A DNA stretch of 64,000 nucleotides from an uncultured Muribaculaceae bacterium (GTDB lineage: Bacteria > Bacteroidota > Bacteroidia > Bacteroidales > Muribaculaceae), in assembly GCA_934636465.1 (NCBI GenBank), contig CAKUAR010000005.1, positions 1 through 64,000 of the forward strand. Reading direction: 5' to 3'. A program made the translations under genes and the position numbers. Each line of letters starts with the position of its first letter. Positions within the stretch are counted from its first letter, which is position 1. The notes under the pieces were generated by a model. That model searched no databases, was not told where the DNA came from, and worked only from the letters and a program-made list of their open reading frames with translations. Below are positions 1-7,821 of this stretch, piece by piece.

Positions 1-140
1 TGCCCAGGAGAGCCCTGGAGGGGCTCGTGTGTAGGTAGCCGCTGACTGAGGAGCGGCAGCGACGGTCGGCGGAATCCAGTGCTAGCCCAGCCGGTGCTTG
101 CCGTAGGTACGCGTATCGCGTCAGGCTATGTGCCAGGCTG
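1..140. other. unassigned GC-rich, hairpin-rich segment
   Basis: This stretch is clearly richer in G and C than the flanking DNA and has no convincing reading frame with a start. It can form compact hairpins: six perfect pairs close a five-base loop near 13-29, and another six-pair stem lies near 37-57. That looks more like part of a structured RNA, or the end of a neighbouring transcript, than a protein gene. I compared it by eye with RNase P RNA, tmRNA, SRP RNA and 6S RNA and found no conserved core. The strand is unknown, and the window edge may cut it. Confidence 0.25.
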
Positions 141-164
141 TGTGGTATGGTGCAGATAAAAAGC

Positions 165-194
165 CCAAAGGAACGGTGACAACCGTTCCTTTGG
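165..194 (-). terminator. rho-independent terminator of the first lipoprotein gene
   Basis: A perfect 13-bp stem (165-177 with 182-194) closes a four-base loop. On the minus strand it is followed by a run of T (complement of 157-162). It lies 44 bases past the stop of the lipoprotein gene at 238. Confidence 0.85.
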
Positions 195-237
195 ACGTTA
201 TGACAATTCGTTTTAACGACAATTGCGTGGGGAAGTG

Positions 238-771
238 TTATTTGTAGGCGATGCTGTTGGAGGAGTCGAGGTAGTATTGGTGGTTGTAGGTGCCGTTTGC
301 GTTGTTAATAGTGCGCTCTATGCGACTGAACGCGTCATCAAGTTTGTCTTTCTTGACGCCAAGGGTTTTAACCGAAACATATCCAAAGTTTCGCCAATAC
401 TGGTTTCCTCCATTTTTGTCTTTTGCTTCGGCATCAAGGCCGAAAGTCATAGTGATGTCGTATTTGTCTTTCGTCAGCTCAACGTTGGCTTTGCGTGTGA
501 GTATGATTTTGAACTTTGAGCTTACAGGCAGTTTCTTGGTGCTGAAAGTGATTTCATTGTCACCATGCGATATTGTCTTGGTGTGTGTGGCTCCAGTGAA
601 ATCGGTGTACTTGATGCTTATGTCGGCAAGTTCAACCAAATCGGCCGACACATTGGAGAATGTGAAAGTGTTGGAAAACGTGGAGAATGTTTCACCTTTT
701 GCTTCGTCGCCTTTTTTGTCGTCACCACACGACACAGCGGTTGCACTCACGACTGCCAATAGAAGCAGCAT
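238..771 (-). CDS. putative lipoprotein with an out-of-frame start region
   Basis: A small exported protein of unknown function. The open frame starts at an internal Met followed by a hydrophobic run and an Ala-Val-Ser-Cys lipobox-like site, but it lacks the basic N-terminus a signal peptide needs. An upstream ATG at 799 followed by nine A residues encodes Met-Lys-Lys-Lys in another frame. With eight A residues the frame would join and give a complete lipoprotein signal peptide (Met-Lys-Lys-Asn-Ile-Leu-Phe-Phe...). The mature part is rich in Asp, Lys and Thr and ends with a Tyr/Asn-rich stretch. The gene may be frameshifted in this clone, phase-variable, or affected by a sequencing error in the homopolymer. 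It stands alone between two terminators. No family was recognised. Confidence 0.6.
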   Translation of the reverse strand: MLLLLAVVSATAVSCGDDKKGDEAKGETFSTFSNTFTFSNVSADLVELADISIKYTDFTGATHTKTISHGDNEITFSTKKLPVSSKFKIILTRKANVELTKDKYDITMTFGLDAEAKDKNGGNQYWRNFGYVSVKTLGVKKDKLDDAFSRIERTINNANGTYNHQYYLDSSNSIAYK

Positions 772-837
772 CGTGAAAAACAGAATGTTTTTTTTTCATT
801 TTTATGTGATTAAATAAACTTTAGTTCTTTTCGTTGG

Positions 838-845
838 CAAAATTA
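838..845 (-). promoter_or_regulatory. putative -7 box (TAATTTTG) of the lipoprotein gene
   Basis: A TAnnTTTG match on the minus strand, about 39 bases before the ATG at 799. The only TTG at a suitable distance (about 21 bp) lies inside the arm of the upstream terminator stem, so the -33 element is doubtful. Confidence 0.4.
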
Positions 846-858
846 CACATTAATTCCA

Positions 859-917
859 AATAAACGCAACAACCGCCCATAATTTAATCGATTAGTTTGG
901 CGGTTGTTGCGTTTATT
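859..917 (-). terminator. long hairpin terminator after the SH3-like membrane protein gene
   Basis: A 19-bp perfect stem (859-877 with 899-917) and a 21-base loop, 32 bases beyond the stop of the minus-strand gene at 950. It is followed on the minus strand by a weak T-rich stretch. Confidence 0.7.
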
Positions 918-923
918 GTCGAT

Positions 924-954
924 GCATTATCAATGCTTATCAATGCTTATCAAT
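924..954. repeat. three tandem copies of a 10-11 bp unit across a stop codon
   Basis: Three successive copies of the unit GC(A)TTATCAAT occupy this stretch. The last one contains the stop codon of the minus-strand gene that ends at 950. Confidence 0.8.
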
Positions 955-2548
955 AGTCGTTGGTAGTGTTGGAATAAACATTGCTGCCCTTATATCGGCG
1001 GTCAATCTCAGTGCGCTCAAAGTGCCATACGTATTCGCGGCGGTGACACTCTGCGCACTCATACCAGTCTTTGTAGGTCTTGACCAAATATTGAACTTCG
1101 TAGTTGTCGGACTGATATACTCTGGTTGTAGCGGCATGTTCTTTTGTGTAGGACGAAGACGATGAGCTCACTGTGTCGCCATAACGATTGACATATCTGG
1201 TGAGCGTATTGATAGATTCTTTCCATTTATGCGTCTTGGAGTCGATTATGTGGCTTTCGCTCTCGTTGCACCACTCCGTGTTTTCGCCAACATATTCACG
1301 CTCTGCAAATTCCATGGAATATAGTGTTTTGCACTTGCTGCACCTAATCATGACGGCTTCGTTGGACAGCAGCAGACTGATGTTGCCAAGCAAAACTTTG
1401 CCAGCGAAATATATGCCCAAGGCGAGAGCCCACCAATATGTGCCCCACACGAGCGACGGCACAATCCACAGCAGGTTTCCAATCACGGCAACTGCTTGCA
1501 GCAGGTGTTTGAGATGCTTGTTGTTCAAACGCTTGTATGCTATTGGAATACGTATCAAGAACGAGAGCAGCAACAGAGGCACAAAGCCCAGTATAGTTGC
1601 CCACATAAATGCCAAAGGTGCGGCTATGATAGCTCCAGCCCAGCGTATGCCATTGTCAACCCATTTGTTGCCAAATTGCTTAATTTGCCATGACGAATAC
1701 AGGTTGCCCTCAATCATGCGTGCCACAAAATCGTTGTCAATCCACAGCGACACGCATGGCACATATTTTAAAATGAGGCTGTTGCGCGTGCTGTGCCTTA
1801 TCAGTGTGTAGCTTTGAGCCACACCATTGGTGTCGAAAGTAACGACTGGGCGATATATGCAGCCGTCTTTTGGATTGAAAACGCACAAAGGAAATGTGGC
1901 CACTTTGCCAGTGGTCGTCTGCTTAACATATAGGGCAGGGCGATATAGGCTGTCGCACTCCGCAAACGATTTTCCAATGTATTTGTTCTCAAACTTCTTG
2001 ATTGTCATATAATAGCTAAGGTCGCTGCTCTTGATGACGTTTTCGCTGAATGGCAGTGCCGTGGCACTAACGAGATAACTGCTCCCAACGGTGATGGTAT
2101 TGCCGTTTTTGTCAATGCAGGTGAATTTCTTTCTGTATTTGTCGCACGATTTGACGCTCACGGTGTCGCCTTCAAGAACTTTTAGTTTTTGTGGCAGGTT
2201 ACCGCCTCGTGATGTTATCACAAATTTTCTGTCGGCATCTTCTTGTGGCACGAAACCGCGCTCGCCAGAAGCTGTTTCAACCCACATGCGGCCGTTGCTT
2301 TTGGTGACACCGAGTATGCGCAGCGAGTCGCCGCGCGACACTTTAATTGTCTTTAGGCTGTCGTTCTGGTAATAGGCTGACAGCGCAGTATTGCGCACAG
2401 CGGCAGTCTTTATCTGCTCGGCAGTGATTTTGCTTGGCGGATAGCTGTAGATATTGAATATGGCAGTAGCTATCAGCAGTGTTGCGAAAATCAGGCAATA
2501 AGTTGTGAAGTCAAACTTATCACCATAGGCGAATGGACTTTTTTTCAT
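950..2548 (-). CDS. membrane protein with SH3-like region and C-terminal Cys pairs
   Basis: A 532-residue protein of unknown function. It has an N-terminal membrane segment (about residues 14-34), then a stretch resembling bacterial SH3 modules (about 45-115: short strands and a Gly-Phe-Val-Pro end). Two or three hydrophobic segments lie between about 300 and 395. The C-terminal part carries Cys403-x-x-Cys406 and Cys498-x-x-Cys501, a spacing that suggests a split zinc-ribbon-like metal site, separated by a Ser/Thr/Glu-rich region. The SH3-like part would lie outside the membrane, and the Cys-rich tail probably inside. The gene starts 41 bases after the stop of the DUF5107-TPR gene and has no clear promoter of its own, so co-transcription is likely. 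It could be an envelope sensor or scaffold, but nothing in the sequence proves a function. Confidence 0.75.
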   Translation of the reverse strand: MKKSPFAYGDKFDFTTYCLIFATLLIATAIFNIYSYPPSKITAEQIKTAAVRNTALSAYYQNDSLKTIKVSRGDSLRILGVTKSNGRMWVETASGERGFVPQEDADRKFVITSRGGNLPQKLKVLEGDTVSVKSCDKYRKKFTCIDKNGNTITVGSSYLVSATALPFSENVIKSSDLSYYMTIKKFENKYIGKSFAECDSLYRPALYVKQTTTGKVATFPLCVFNPKDGCIYRPVVTFDTNGVAQSYTLIRHSTRNSLILKYVPCVSLWIDNDFVARMIEGNLYSSWQIKQFGNKWVDNGIRWAGAIIAAPLAFMWATILGFVPLLLLSFLIRIPIAYKRLNNKHLKHLLQAVAVIGNLLWIVPSLVWGTYWWALALGIYFAGKVLLGNISLLLSNEAVMIRCSKCKTLYSMEFAEREYVGENTEWCNESESHIIDSKTHKWKESINTLTRYVNRYGDTVSSSSSSYTKEHAATTRVYQSDNYEVQYLVKTYKDWYECAECHRREYVWHFERTEIDRRYKGSNVYSNTTNDY

Positions 2549-2589
2549 TCTTTCGTCTTGTTTTTAAGAGGTTAATATTTAGTGTTGGT

Positions 2590-5500
2590 TTACTTTATAA
2601 ATTGCGTCATAAGGGTGTTGTTAAATGGAATTGCTGCATTTTTGAATTCGTTGTACAGCTTTTGTCCCCAGCTTGCCACCTTGGTGTTTGATTGCAACTT
2701 AACCCAGTGGTCAACCAGAGCTTGCGCCTCATCGTTCTTGCCTGTTTTGCTAAGTGCCACAGCTTGCAGAAGCTGTGCATAGCCACCACGTTTTTTGGCT
2801 TCTGCCACCTTGGTGAACAAACTGCCGGCTTCGGCTGTGTTGCCTGATTTTGCCGCAATCACGGCGTCGAGCCAATCTTCCAGACGTGAGTCAATGTTCT
2901 CGTCAAACGGCTTGCCAGAGCCCAAGTTGTGCGGCCACAGGCGTGCTTGTGCCACAAACTGGCTCGCTTCGCGCAGTTTGCCGCTCTCAATGGCCTGCAA
3001 GGCGCGCGCAATCTTCACTTTGTGGTAGAGTGCGTGACCACCGGTTTCGCCCTCAAAAGGCAGAATGGTTGTGGTTGCCAGTATGTGGTCGGCAGTCGCA
3101 TAGTCCTTGTTGGCTATCAATGTGCGCACATACAGCGTTGCTATCTGGAACTTGTCGCTGTGCTTTTTGTAGTACGGTTTCACCACAGCCAAAGCCTTGG
3201 CGTTGTCGCCTCGGTTGAGATAGAAATGCGTCAGTTGTTGGCAGTAGCGCCATTGGTCTTTGTCGAGGCTTAAAGCCGTTGCCAAGTCGTGCTCTTTTGC
3301 CATGTCGTCGGTCTCGCTGCTCGCCATTAGGGCATAGAAAGGCGCGTATTGCACATCACCAGCCGATGCCACCTCGTTAAGCAACTCGCGAGCCTTGTCG
3401 TCGTTGCCACGAGCCTTGTGAAGCAGTGCAAGCAGATAGCGGTATTCCCACTTTTCGGAGTTGGCAGCAGCCCAGTCGAGCATTTGCTTGTCCTCATTTC
3501 TGAACGGGAAAGCGAAATCAAGGTCTTTTGACGAGATTTGTGCAAGGGCAGAAGCGTCGCCGCTTAGTTTTGCTCGCCAAATCTTAATCAGCGTGTTGCC
3601 GGTGGGGTCGGTGTCAAGCACCTTTTGCGCCTGTGCGTCATCGCCTATGCCTATGTAGAACGAGGCGAGTTCAAGCAGCTCTTGTGCAGGAAATTCCTCT
3701 TTTATGTTACCGAGAAACGCTTCTTTGGTCATGCTGCCGTTGCAGTAACGCTCAAAATCCACGAAGTGGTTCAGTGGGTCGAGCTTTTCGATTTTGTCGA
3801 GCATACGGGCTGCATCGGCCGCGTTGCCACGACTGACATAGATGCGGCATAGCAGCTGATAGGCCGTTACGTTTGCGGCGTTATAGTCGGTGCTGCGCAA
3901 GGCATATTGCTCGGCTTTGCCGAGGTCGCCGAAAGTGGAGAAATAGAGCTTGGCAAGCTGGGTGTAGGCAGCACTTCGCAGCAGCGAGGTGATGGCTGCC
4001 ATCTCAAAGCCATCGAGGGCGTCATATTTCTTGCTGAGGTTTATTGCTGCAATGCCGGCTTGATAGTTGGCATCGGCATCATATTGGTCGATGGCAAGAG
4101 CGCGGTGGGCATAGTCGAGAGCTTCGGCATAGTTGAAACTATAGTTGCACAAAGCGGCTTTCAAGCCGAGGGCCGGACCATAGTTTGCATCGAGCTGCAG
4201 AGCCTTATCAACGGCCTTTTGTGCCGATTTCATTTCGCCCATGCCATAGGAGTCGCGTGCAAGCAGATATTGGGCATAGGCGGTGTTCCAGTCAAAATTC
4301 TTTGGCGTTGCTTGTGGACGGCTCAAATCCTGGCTTTCGCGCGACCACAGGGTTTTGCCGCCAAGTTTTATTTTCTGAATGTTGTTGAGCTCCACACCGA
4401 AGGTCTCGGTCACAGAGTTAGCAGTTTTCACGTTCACCTCGTGCCTTGCCAAGTCGTGTCCGAGCGAATCCACCACCGACAAAGTGCCTGCCAGGTCGGT
4501 CAGGGCATAAATGCTAACCTTGGTGTCGGTGCCGGCTGCACTCACGTTAACCACGCCAAGCTCGCTTGCGCCAGCCACGCCGCCAGTGCCGCTGTAAGGG
4601 AACCAGTATTCTGTCCACTCGTCGGTGCCAAAAGGCGTGAACAGAAATTGCTTGTACGGCGTGAGGCTACTGTTGATTTTATTCTGGTTGAAGAGCCTTC
4701 CGCTCTGTAGCTCCACATATTGAGTCTTGTGGTCGGTGAGCAATTCGCGCCAGATGTCGCCTTGGTCACTCAATGCCCAAGTGAAGAACTTGCGTCCGAG
4801 TTTGTCGTCACGGTTGGCCAGGTGCATCATGCCAAAGTTTTTGTTGGCATAATAGGTGGCGAAATATGGGCCGTGGTTTCCTGCCATGTGATATGACTGG
4901 TCTGCGCCAAAATTCATTTGTTTCCACTCCGAGAGGTCGTGGCCGTGCACCGAGTCAAATGGCCATGAGCCAGTCAGTCCGTCGTGACCTATCCAATGTG
5001 TGGCCGGATATATGAAATGCAAGTCATCGGTAGCCGTCACGCCGGTGTTTGTCCAGGTGTAGTAAGGTTTGTATTCACCCGACGAGTTGTGCCACACGGT
5101 GCGTGTGGTGAACCAACCGCGGTCTTTGGGCAAATTCACCTCAATGCCCCAGCGAGAGCGTGTGAGCAAGTCGAGTACGCCAAGGTAGCAACTCACGCTG
5201 CCGTCGTCTTTGTTGACGATTTTGTAGTCAACAGGGGCAGAGCAGGTGGGGGCGTGGCCGATAACGCCGAAGTTAAACTCTATGCCGCCGCTCGTCCATG
5301 GACCGCGCAAAGCTATGTCGCGAAACTTCACGGCGTCGTTGTCATAAAACATCTCCTCGCTTGTGCGCTTATCCACCACCGACCAAATCTTTCCGCCTAT
5401 CTGTGGCAATATCTTGAGCCGCAGATATTGGTTTTCGAGTGTGATTACGGTCCATTTCTGTTTTTGCGACTTTGTGGCAAAACCCTCATACTTGAAGTAA

Positions 5501-5673
5501 GGGTAAATGCTGCCAAACGACGGAATGGGGTTGGCATCGCTGAACGGATAGGTCACAAGCTCTTCTTCTGTGACGCTGGCAGTTTGGCACATTGCAGCCA
5601 GTGGGGTTGCCATGGCGGCAAGCGTAACAGCAGCTGTCAATAGCTTATTTTTGATGGTCGTGGTCTTTTTCAT
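2590..5673 (-). CDS. exported DUF5107 domain protein with C-terminal TPR array
   Basis: A 1,027-residue secreted or periplasmic protein. A signal peptide (about residues 1-30) is followed by a DUF5107-like region (about 35-430) rich in Trp and Gly, containing a Gly-Gly-Ile-Glu-Phe-Asn-Phe-Gly stretch. Members of this family have a mutarotase-like beta-sandwich relation, which suggests carbohydrate binding. From about residue 465 to 985 the protein consists of helical TPR-like repeats with typical Ala/Tyr/Leu patterns (for example Ala-Leu-Gln-Leu-Asp-Ala-Asn-Tyr-Gly-Pro-Ala). A clean promoter lies just upstream, with a leader of about 20 bases. It is first in a likely two-gene operon with the membrane protein ending at 950. 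The ligand is unknown. The domain call is firm; the role in carbohydrate binding is inferred from the fold family. Confidence 0.85.
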   Translation of the reverse strand: MKKTTTIKNKLLTAAVTLAAMATPLAAMCQTASVTEEELVTYPFSDANPIPSFGSIYPYFKYEGFATKSQKQKWTVITLENQYLRLKILPQIGGKIWSVVDKRTSEEMFYDNDAVKFRDIALRGPWTSGGIEFNFGVIGHAPTCSAPVDYKIVNKDDGSVSCYLGVLDLLTRSRWGIEVNLPKDRGWFTTRTVWHNSSGEYKPYYTWTNTGVTATDDLHFIYPATHWIGHDGLTGSWPFDSVHGHDLSEWKQMNFGADQSYHMAGNHGPYFATYYANKNFGMMHLANRDDKLGRKFFTWALSDQGDIWRELLTDHKTQYVELQSGRLFNQNKINSSLTPYKQFLFTPFGTDEWTEYWFPYSGTGGVAGASELGVVNVSAAGTDTKVSIYALTDLAGTLSVVDSLGHDLARHEVNVKTANSVTETFGVELNNIQKIKLGGKTLWSRESQDLSRPQATPKNFDWNTAYAQYLLARDSYGMGEMKSAQKAVDKALQLDANYGPALGLKAALCNYSFNYAEALDYAHRALAIDQYDADANYQAGIAAINLSKKYDALDGFEMAAITSLLRSAAYTQLAKLYFSTFGDLGKAEQYALRSTDYNAANVTAYQLLCRIYVSRGNAADAARMLDKIEKLDPLNHFVDFERYCNGSMTKEAFLGNIKEEFPAQELLELASFYIGIGDDAQAQKVLDTDPTGNTLIKIWRAKLSGDASALAQISSKDLDFAFPFRNEDKQMLDWAAANSEKWEYRYLLALLHKARGNDDKARELLNEVASAGDVQYAPFYALMASSETDDMAKEHDLATALSLDKDQWRYCQQLTHFYLNRGDNAKALAVVKPYYKKHSDKFQIATLYVRTLIANKDYATADHILATTTILPFEGETGGHALYHKVKIARALQAIESGKLREASQFVAQARLWPHNLGSGKPFDENIDSRLEDWLDAVIAAKSGNTAEAGSLFTKVAEAKKRGGYAQLLQAVALSKTGKNDEAQALVDHWVKLQSNTKVASWGQKLYNEFKNAAIPFNNTLMTQFIK

Positions 5674-5695
5674 AACATAGCATTTTTATGATAGC

Positions 5696-5727
5696 CAAAT
5701 TTAGCACATATCGTTGGCTTTGTCAAA
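5696..5727 (-). promoter_or_regulatory. promoter of the DUF5107-TPR gene
   Basis: On the minus strand TTTG (5724-5727), a 20-bp spacer and TAAATTTG (5696-5703) match the Bacteroidota housekeeping promoter. The -7 box ends about 22 bases before the ATG at 5673. Confidence 0.8.
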
Positions 5728-5763
5728 ATATGCAACACATTTTATGTGTCGCCAAGACAATCT

Positions 5764-6033
5764 CTATATTGCAGAGTTGTCTATGTATTTAATAACTCGT
5801 GCCGGGTTTCCGACAACTATGGCATTGTCTGGAATGTCTTTAGTTACCACCGAACCGGCACCAATCACCACGTTGTTGCCACATTTGCCAAGGAGTTCTG
5901 CTAATATTTTGCTGCGAACATCTTGCTGACATTCGCTTGTGCTGTTGTATTTCATGCACAAATCAGAAGCTCTCTGAAATAGCTTCATCATCTCGGCGTC
6001 GAATATATATGGCTTTGAAAATTTTTCTTTCAT
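5764..6033 (-). pseudogene. internally deleted sugar O-acetyltransferase remnant
   Basis: This 89-residue frame joins the two ends of a maltose/galactoside O-acetyltransferase-type enzyme. Residues 1 to about 53 match the helical N-terminal part of that family. The last 36 residues match its C-terminal end, with the typical [11 protein letters not shown] and Val-Val-Gly-Asn-Pro-Ala-Arg-Val stretches. Full-length members have about 185-200 residues, so nearly all the left-handed beta-helix, including the catalytic His, is missing. The frame is intact across the junction, which falls at a Gly-Asn-Asn-Val motif that can occur at both ends of the lost part, as expected for recombination between short repeats. 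A strong promoter module still stands upstream. The product is unlikely to have acetyltransferase activity. Confidence 0.75.
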
Positions 6034-6096
6034 TATAGTTGTCTATAGTTTTAGCACAAAATGGCTTAGTGCCATTGTACTCAAAATGTTTATAAA

Positions 6097-6149
6097 GCAA
6101 AGATAATGCAAATCGAACTCAGAATGTCAAGATTGCTTGAATATTATGC
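6097..6149 (-). promoter_or_regulatory. repeated promoter module, copy A
   Basis: On the minus strand it reads GCATAATATTC, 8 bases, TTGACATTCTG, and then a block ending in TATCTTTGC. The -7 box TATCTTTG is at 6098-6105, and a TTG lies 22 bp upstream of it. The same arrangement stands before guaA (36514) and mltG (40248); this copy is one base shorter. It drives the acetyltransferase remnant, with a leader of about 60 bases. Confidence 0.8.
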
Positions 6150-6297
6150 TAAGATGCAACTTATCTAAGTCAAAAGATACGGTCATTAGATTGGAAATTG
6201 TGGCAAATCTTCAAATACCGTCATTTGGTAGTGACAATCAGCGATTTTGCTGCGCAAAGCAGCGAAATGGGCTAAAAAACCTCGCTTTGCGCCGGTT

Positions 6298-6329
6298 TTT
6301 GCCAATAAGTGATTTTATTGCTAAATTTG
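6298..6329 (+). promoter_or_regulatory. promoter of the DUF3822-rsmD operon
   Basis: TTTG (6298-6301), 20-bp spacer, TAAATTTG (6322-6329). The ATG at 6374 lies 44 bases after the -7 box. Confidence 0.75.
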
Positions 6330-6373
6330 CACTTGACGGCGGCAAATGTGCCGCTACTCACTAACAAAACGCA

Positions 6374-7195
6374 ATGGCAAACGACAACACTATCACACGA
6401 CCAGAGCTGTGGACACTAATCTTGGGATTGGAGTCCGCCAAGCTGCAATACATGCTCTACACCGATGCGCAAAGCGACTCGCTAATAACTGGCGAGGTAA
6501 AGCTTGACCTTGCCGGCAAGACTTATCTCAAGGCAGTGGAAGACGCCGTGTATGACACGCCTTTGCTCCTCGACGACTACAAATGCGTTAAAGTGCTCTA
6601 TCGTGCCAGACACTTTGTGCTGCTTCCGCAGGAGTTTGCCGACAATCCCGATGACGCTGCAAGTGCCCTTGAGGCATCTTTGCCAGAGAGCGACGGTCAG
6701 ACATGCGTGTGCGCCATGCCACAGCTTGACGCGTGCATAGCCTTTGAGATGCCCGACGACGTAGCCAATTTTTTGCAGCGCACGTTCAACAGTCCTCCGG
6801 TGTTTCAGCACTTGTATCCACTTTGCCGCCATTTTGCCGGCACATGCAAAGATTCGGGAGTGACGCGTATGTTTGTCAACTTTCATTCATCGGCCGAAAT
6901 GGACATAGTGGTGTTTGACAAAACACGGCTTGCCTTTGCCAATTCGTTCAGCTTCGCAAGCCTTGCCGACGCCCAGTATTTCACACTCCACATTTGGCAT
7001 AGCTTGAAACTCAATGTGCACACCGACGAAATTCTGGTGATTGGCGACAAGGACTCGCGCAATGCCATAATGACCTCGTTGCGCCGCTATGTGAGCTATG
7101 TGATGCCAGCTATCTTTCCGGCGGCGGCCATGCGCCTGGGCGACAATGCCGTGGCAGCGCCGTTTGAACTGTTAACCCTTGCACTATGCGAATAA
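6374..7195 (+). CDS. DUF3822 family protein
   Basis: A 273-residue soluble protein with no signal peptide or membrane segment. Its length, the paired alpha/beta halves (a conserved Phe-x-x-Leu-Pro-x-x-Phe stretch near residue 82 and a matching second half with Val-Phe-Asp-Lys) and its position directly before rsmD fit DUF3822, a Bacteroidota family that looks like a divergent actin/ASKHA-fold protein. Its biochemical function is unknown. The gene has a good promoter and overlaps the start of rsmD by 10 bases, so the two are translated together. That suggests a link to ribosome maturation or growth, but this is inference. Confidence 0.8.
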   Translation: MANDNTITRPELWTLILGLESAKLQYMLYTDAQSDSLITGEVKLDLAGKTYLKAVEDAVYDTPLLLDDYKCVKVLYRARHFVLLPQEFADNPDDAASALEASLPESDGQTCVCAMPQLDACIAFEMPDDVANFLQRTFNSPPVFQHLYPLCRHFAGTCKDSGVTRMFVNFHSSAEMDIVVFDKTRLAFANSFSFASLADAQYFTLHIWHSLKLNVHTDEILVIGDKDSRNAIMTSLRRYVSYVMPAIFPAAAMRLGDNAVAAPFELLTLALCE

Positions 7196-7734
7196 TAAGA
7201 GGAAAATATGGCCGTCGGCGTTTCGATGTGCCAACCAATATTACCGCGCGCCCCACAACCGATTTCGCGCGTGAAAACATCTTCAACGTGCTTGAAAACA
7301 ATGTTGATTTCGACGGACTGACCGCCCTCGACTTGTTTTCGGGGACAGGAGCCATAAGTTTTGAGTTCCTGTCGCGCGGCTGCGCCAGTGTGACAAGCGT
7401 GGAGAAAGCAACCACGCAATTCAACTTCATTCGCAAGGTGAAGGGCTTGCTGAAGGAGGAGAACTTGACACAGGTGAAAGGCGATGTGTTTAAGTTCATA
7501 GACAAATGCTCCATGAAGTTTGACCTGATTTTTGCTGACCCGCCATACGACCTGCCCAACTTTGCCGATGTGCCAAGACTGCTGCTTGACTCGAAAATGC
7601 TGAAACCGGGCACGATAATAGTGGTGGAGCACTCAAAAGCCTATGATTTCAGTCAACTGCCACACTTCTGGCAGCACCGCGAGTATGGCAAGGTGAATTT
7701 TTCCTTGTTCCTTATCCCCGACGACAGCGAGTGA
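7186..7734 (+). CDS. rsmD: 16S rRNA (guanine(966)-N2)-methyltransferase RsmD
   Basis: RsmD transfers a methyl group from S-adenosylmethionine to N2 of G966 in 16S rRNA during assembly of the small subunit. The 182-residue length matches the family. The N-terminus (Met-Arg-Ile-Ile-Arg-Gly-Lys-Tyr) is typical. The SAM-binding motif Leu-Asp-Leu-Phe-Ser-Gly-Thr-Gly follows near residue 49, and the catalytic Asp-Pro-Pro-Tyr motif starts at Asp118. The ATG overlaps the end of the DUF3822 gene by 10 bases. Cytoplasmic enzyme; high certainty. Confidence 0.95.
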   Translation: MRIIRGKYGRRRFDVPTNITARPTTDFARENIFNVLENNVDFDGLTALDLFSGTGAISFEFLSRGCASVTSVEKATTQFNFIRKVKGLLKEENLTQVKGDVFKFIDKCSMKFDLIFADPPYDLPNFADVPRLLLDSKMLKPGTIIVVEHSKAYDFSQLPHFWQHREYGKVNFSLFLIPDDSE

Positions 7735-7821
7735 CGCTACGCACACGCGCTTCTGCCTCCCTCCATGTCATTGACACAGAACCATTTTATTAATAATCAT
7801 AAAGCATATCAACTCAAAACT

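Larger units (their letters stand above)
6034..6373. other. divergent intergenic region, 340 bases
   Basis: It holds two divergent promoters: the repeated promoter module on the minus strand (6097-6149) and a canonical promoter for DUF3822 on the plus strand (6298-6329). Between them is a short hairpin (GCTGC arms, about 6249-6263). A 75-codon frame at 6137-6364 overlaps both promoters, has no protein-like character and is not counted as a gene. Confidence 0.6.

Noticed and set aside
1..140. RNase P, tmRNA or SRP RNA at the left edge
   Set aside because: The conserved cores of these RNAs were not found on either strand.
6137..6364. A 75-codon plus-strand frame in the divergent region
   Set aside because: It overlaps both promoters and lacks protein-like composition.
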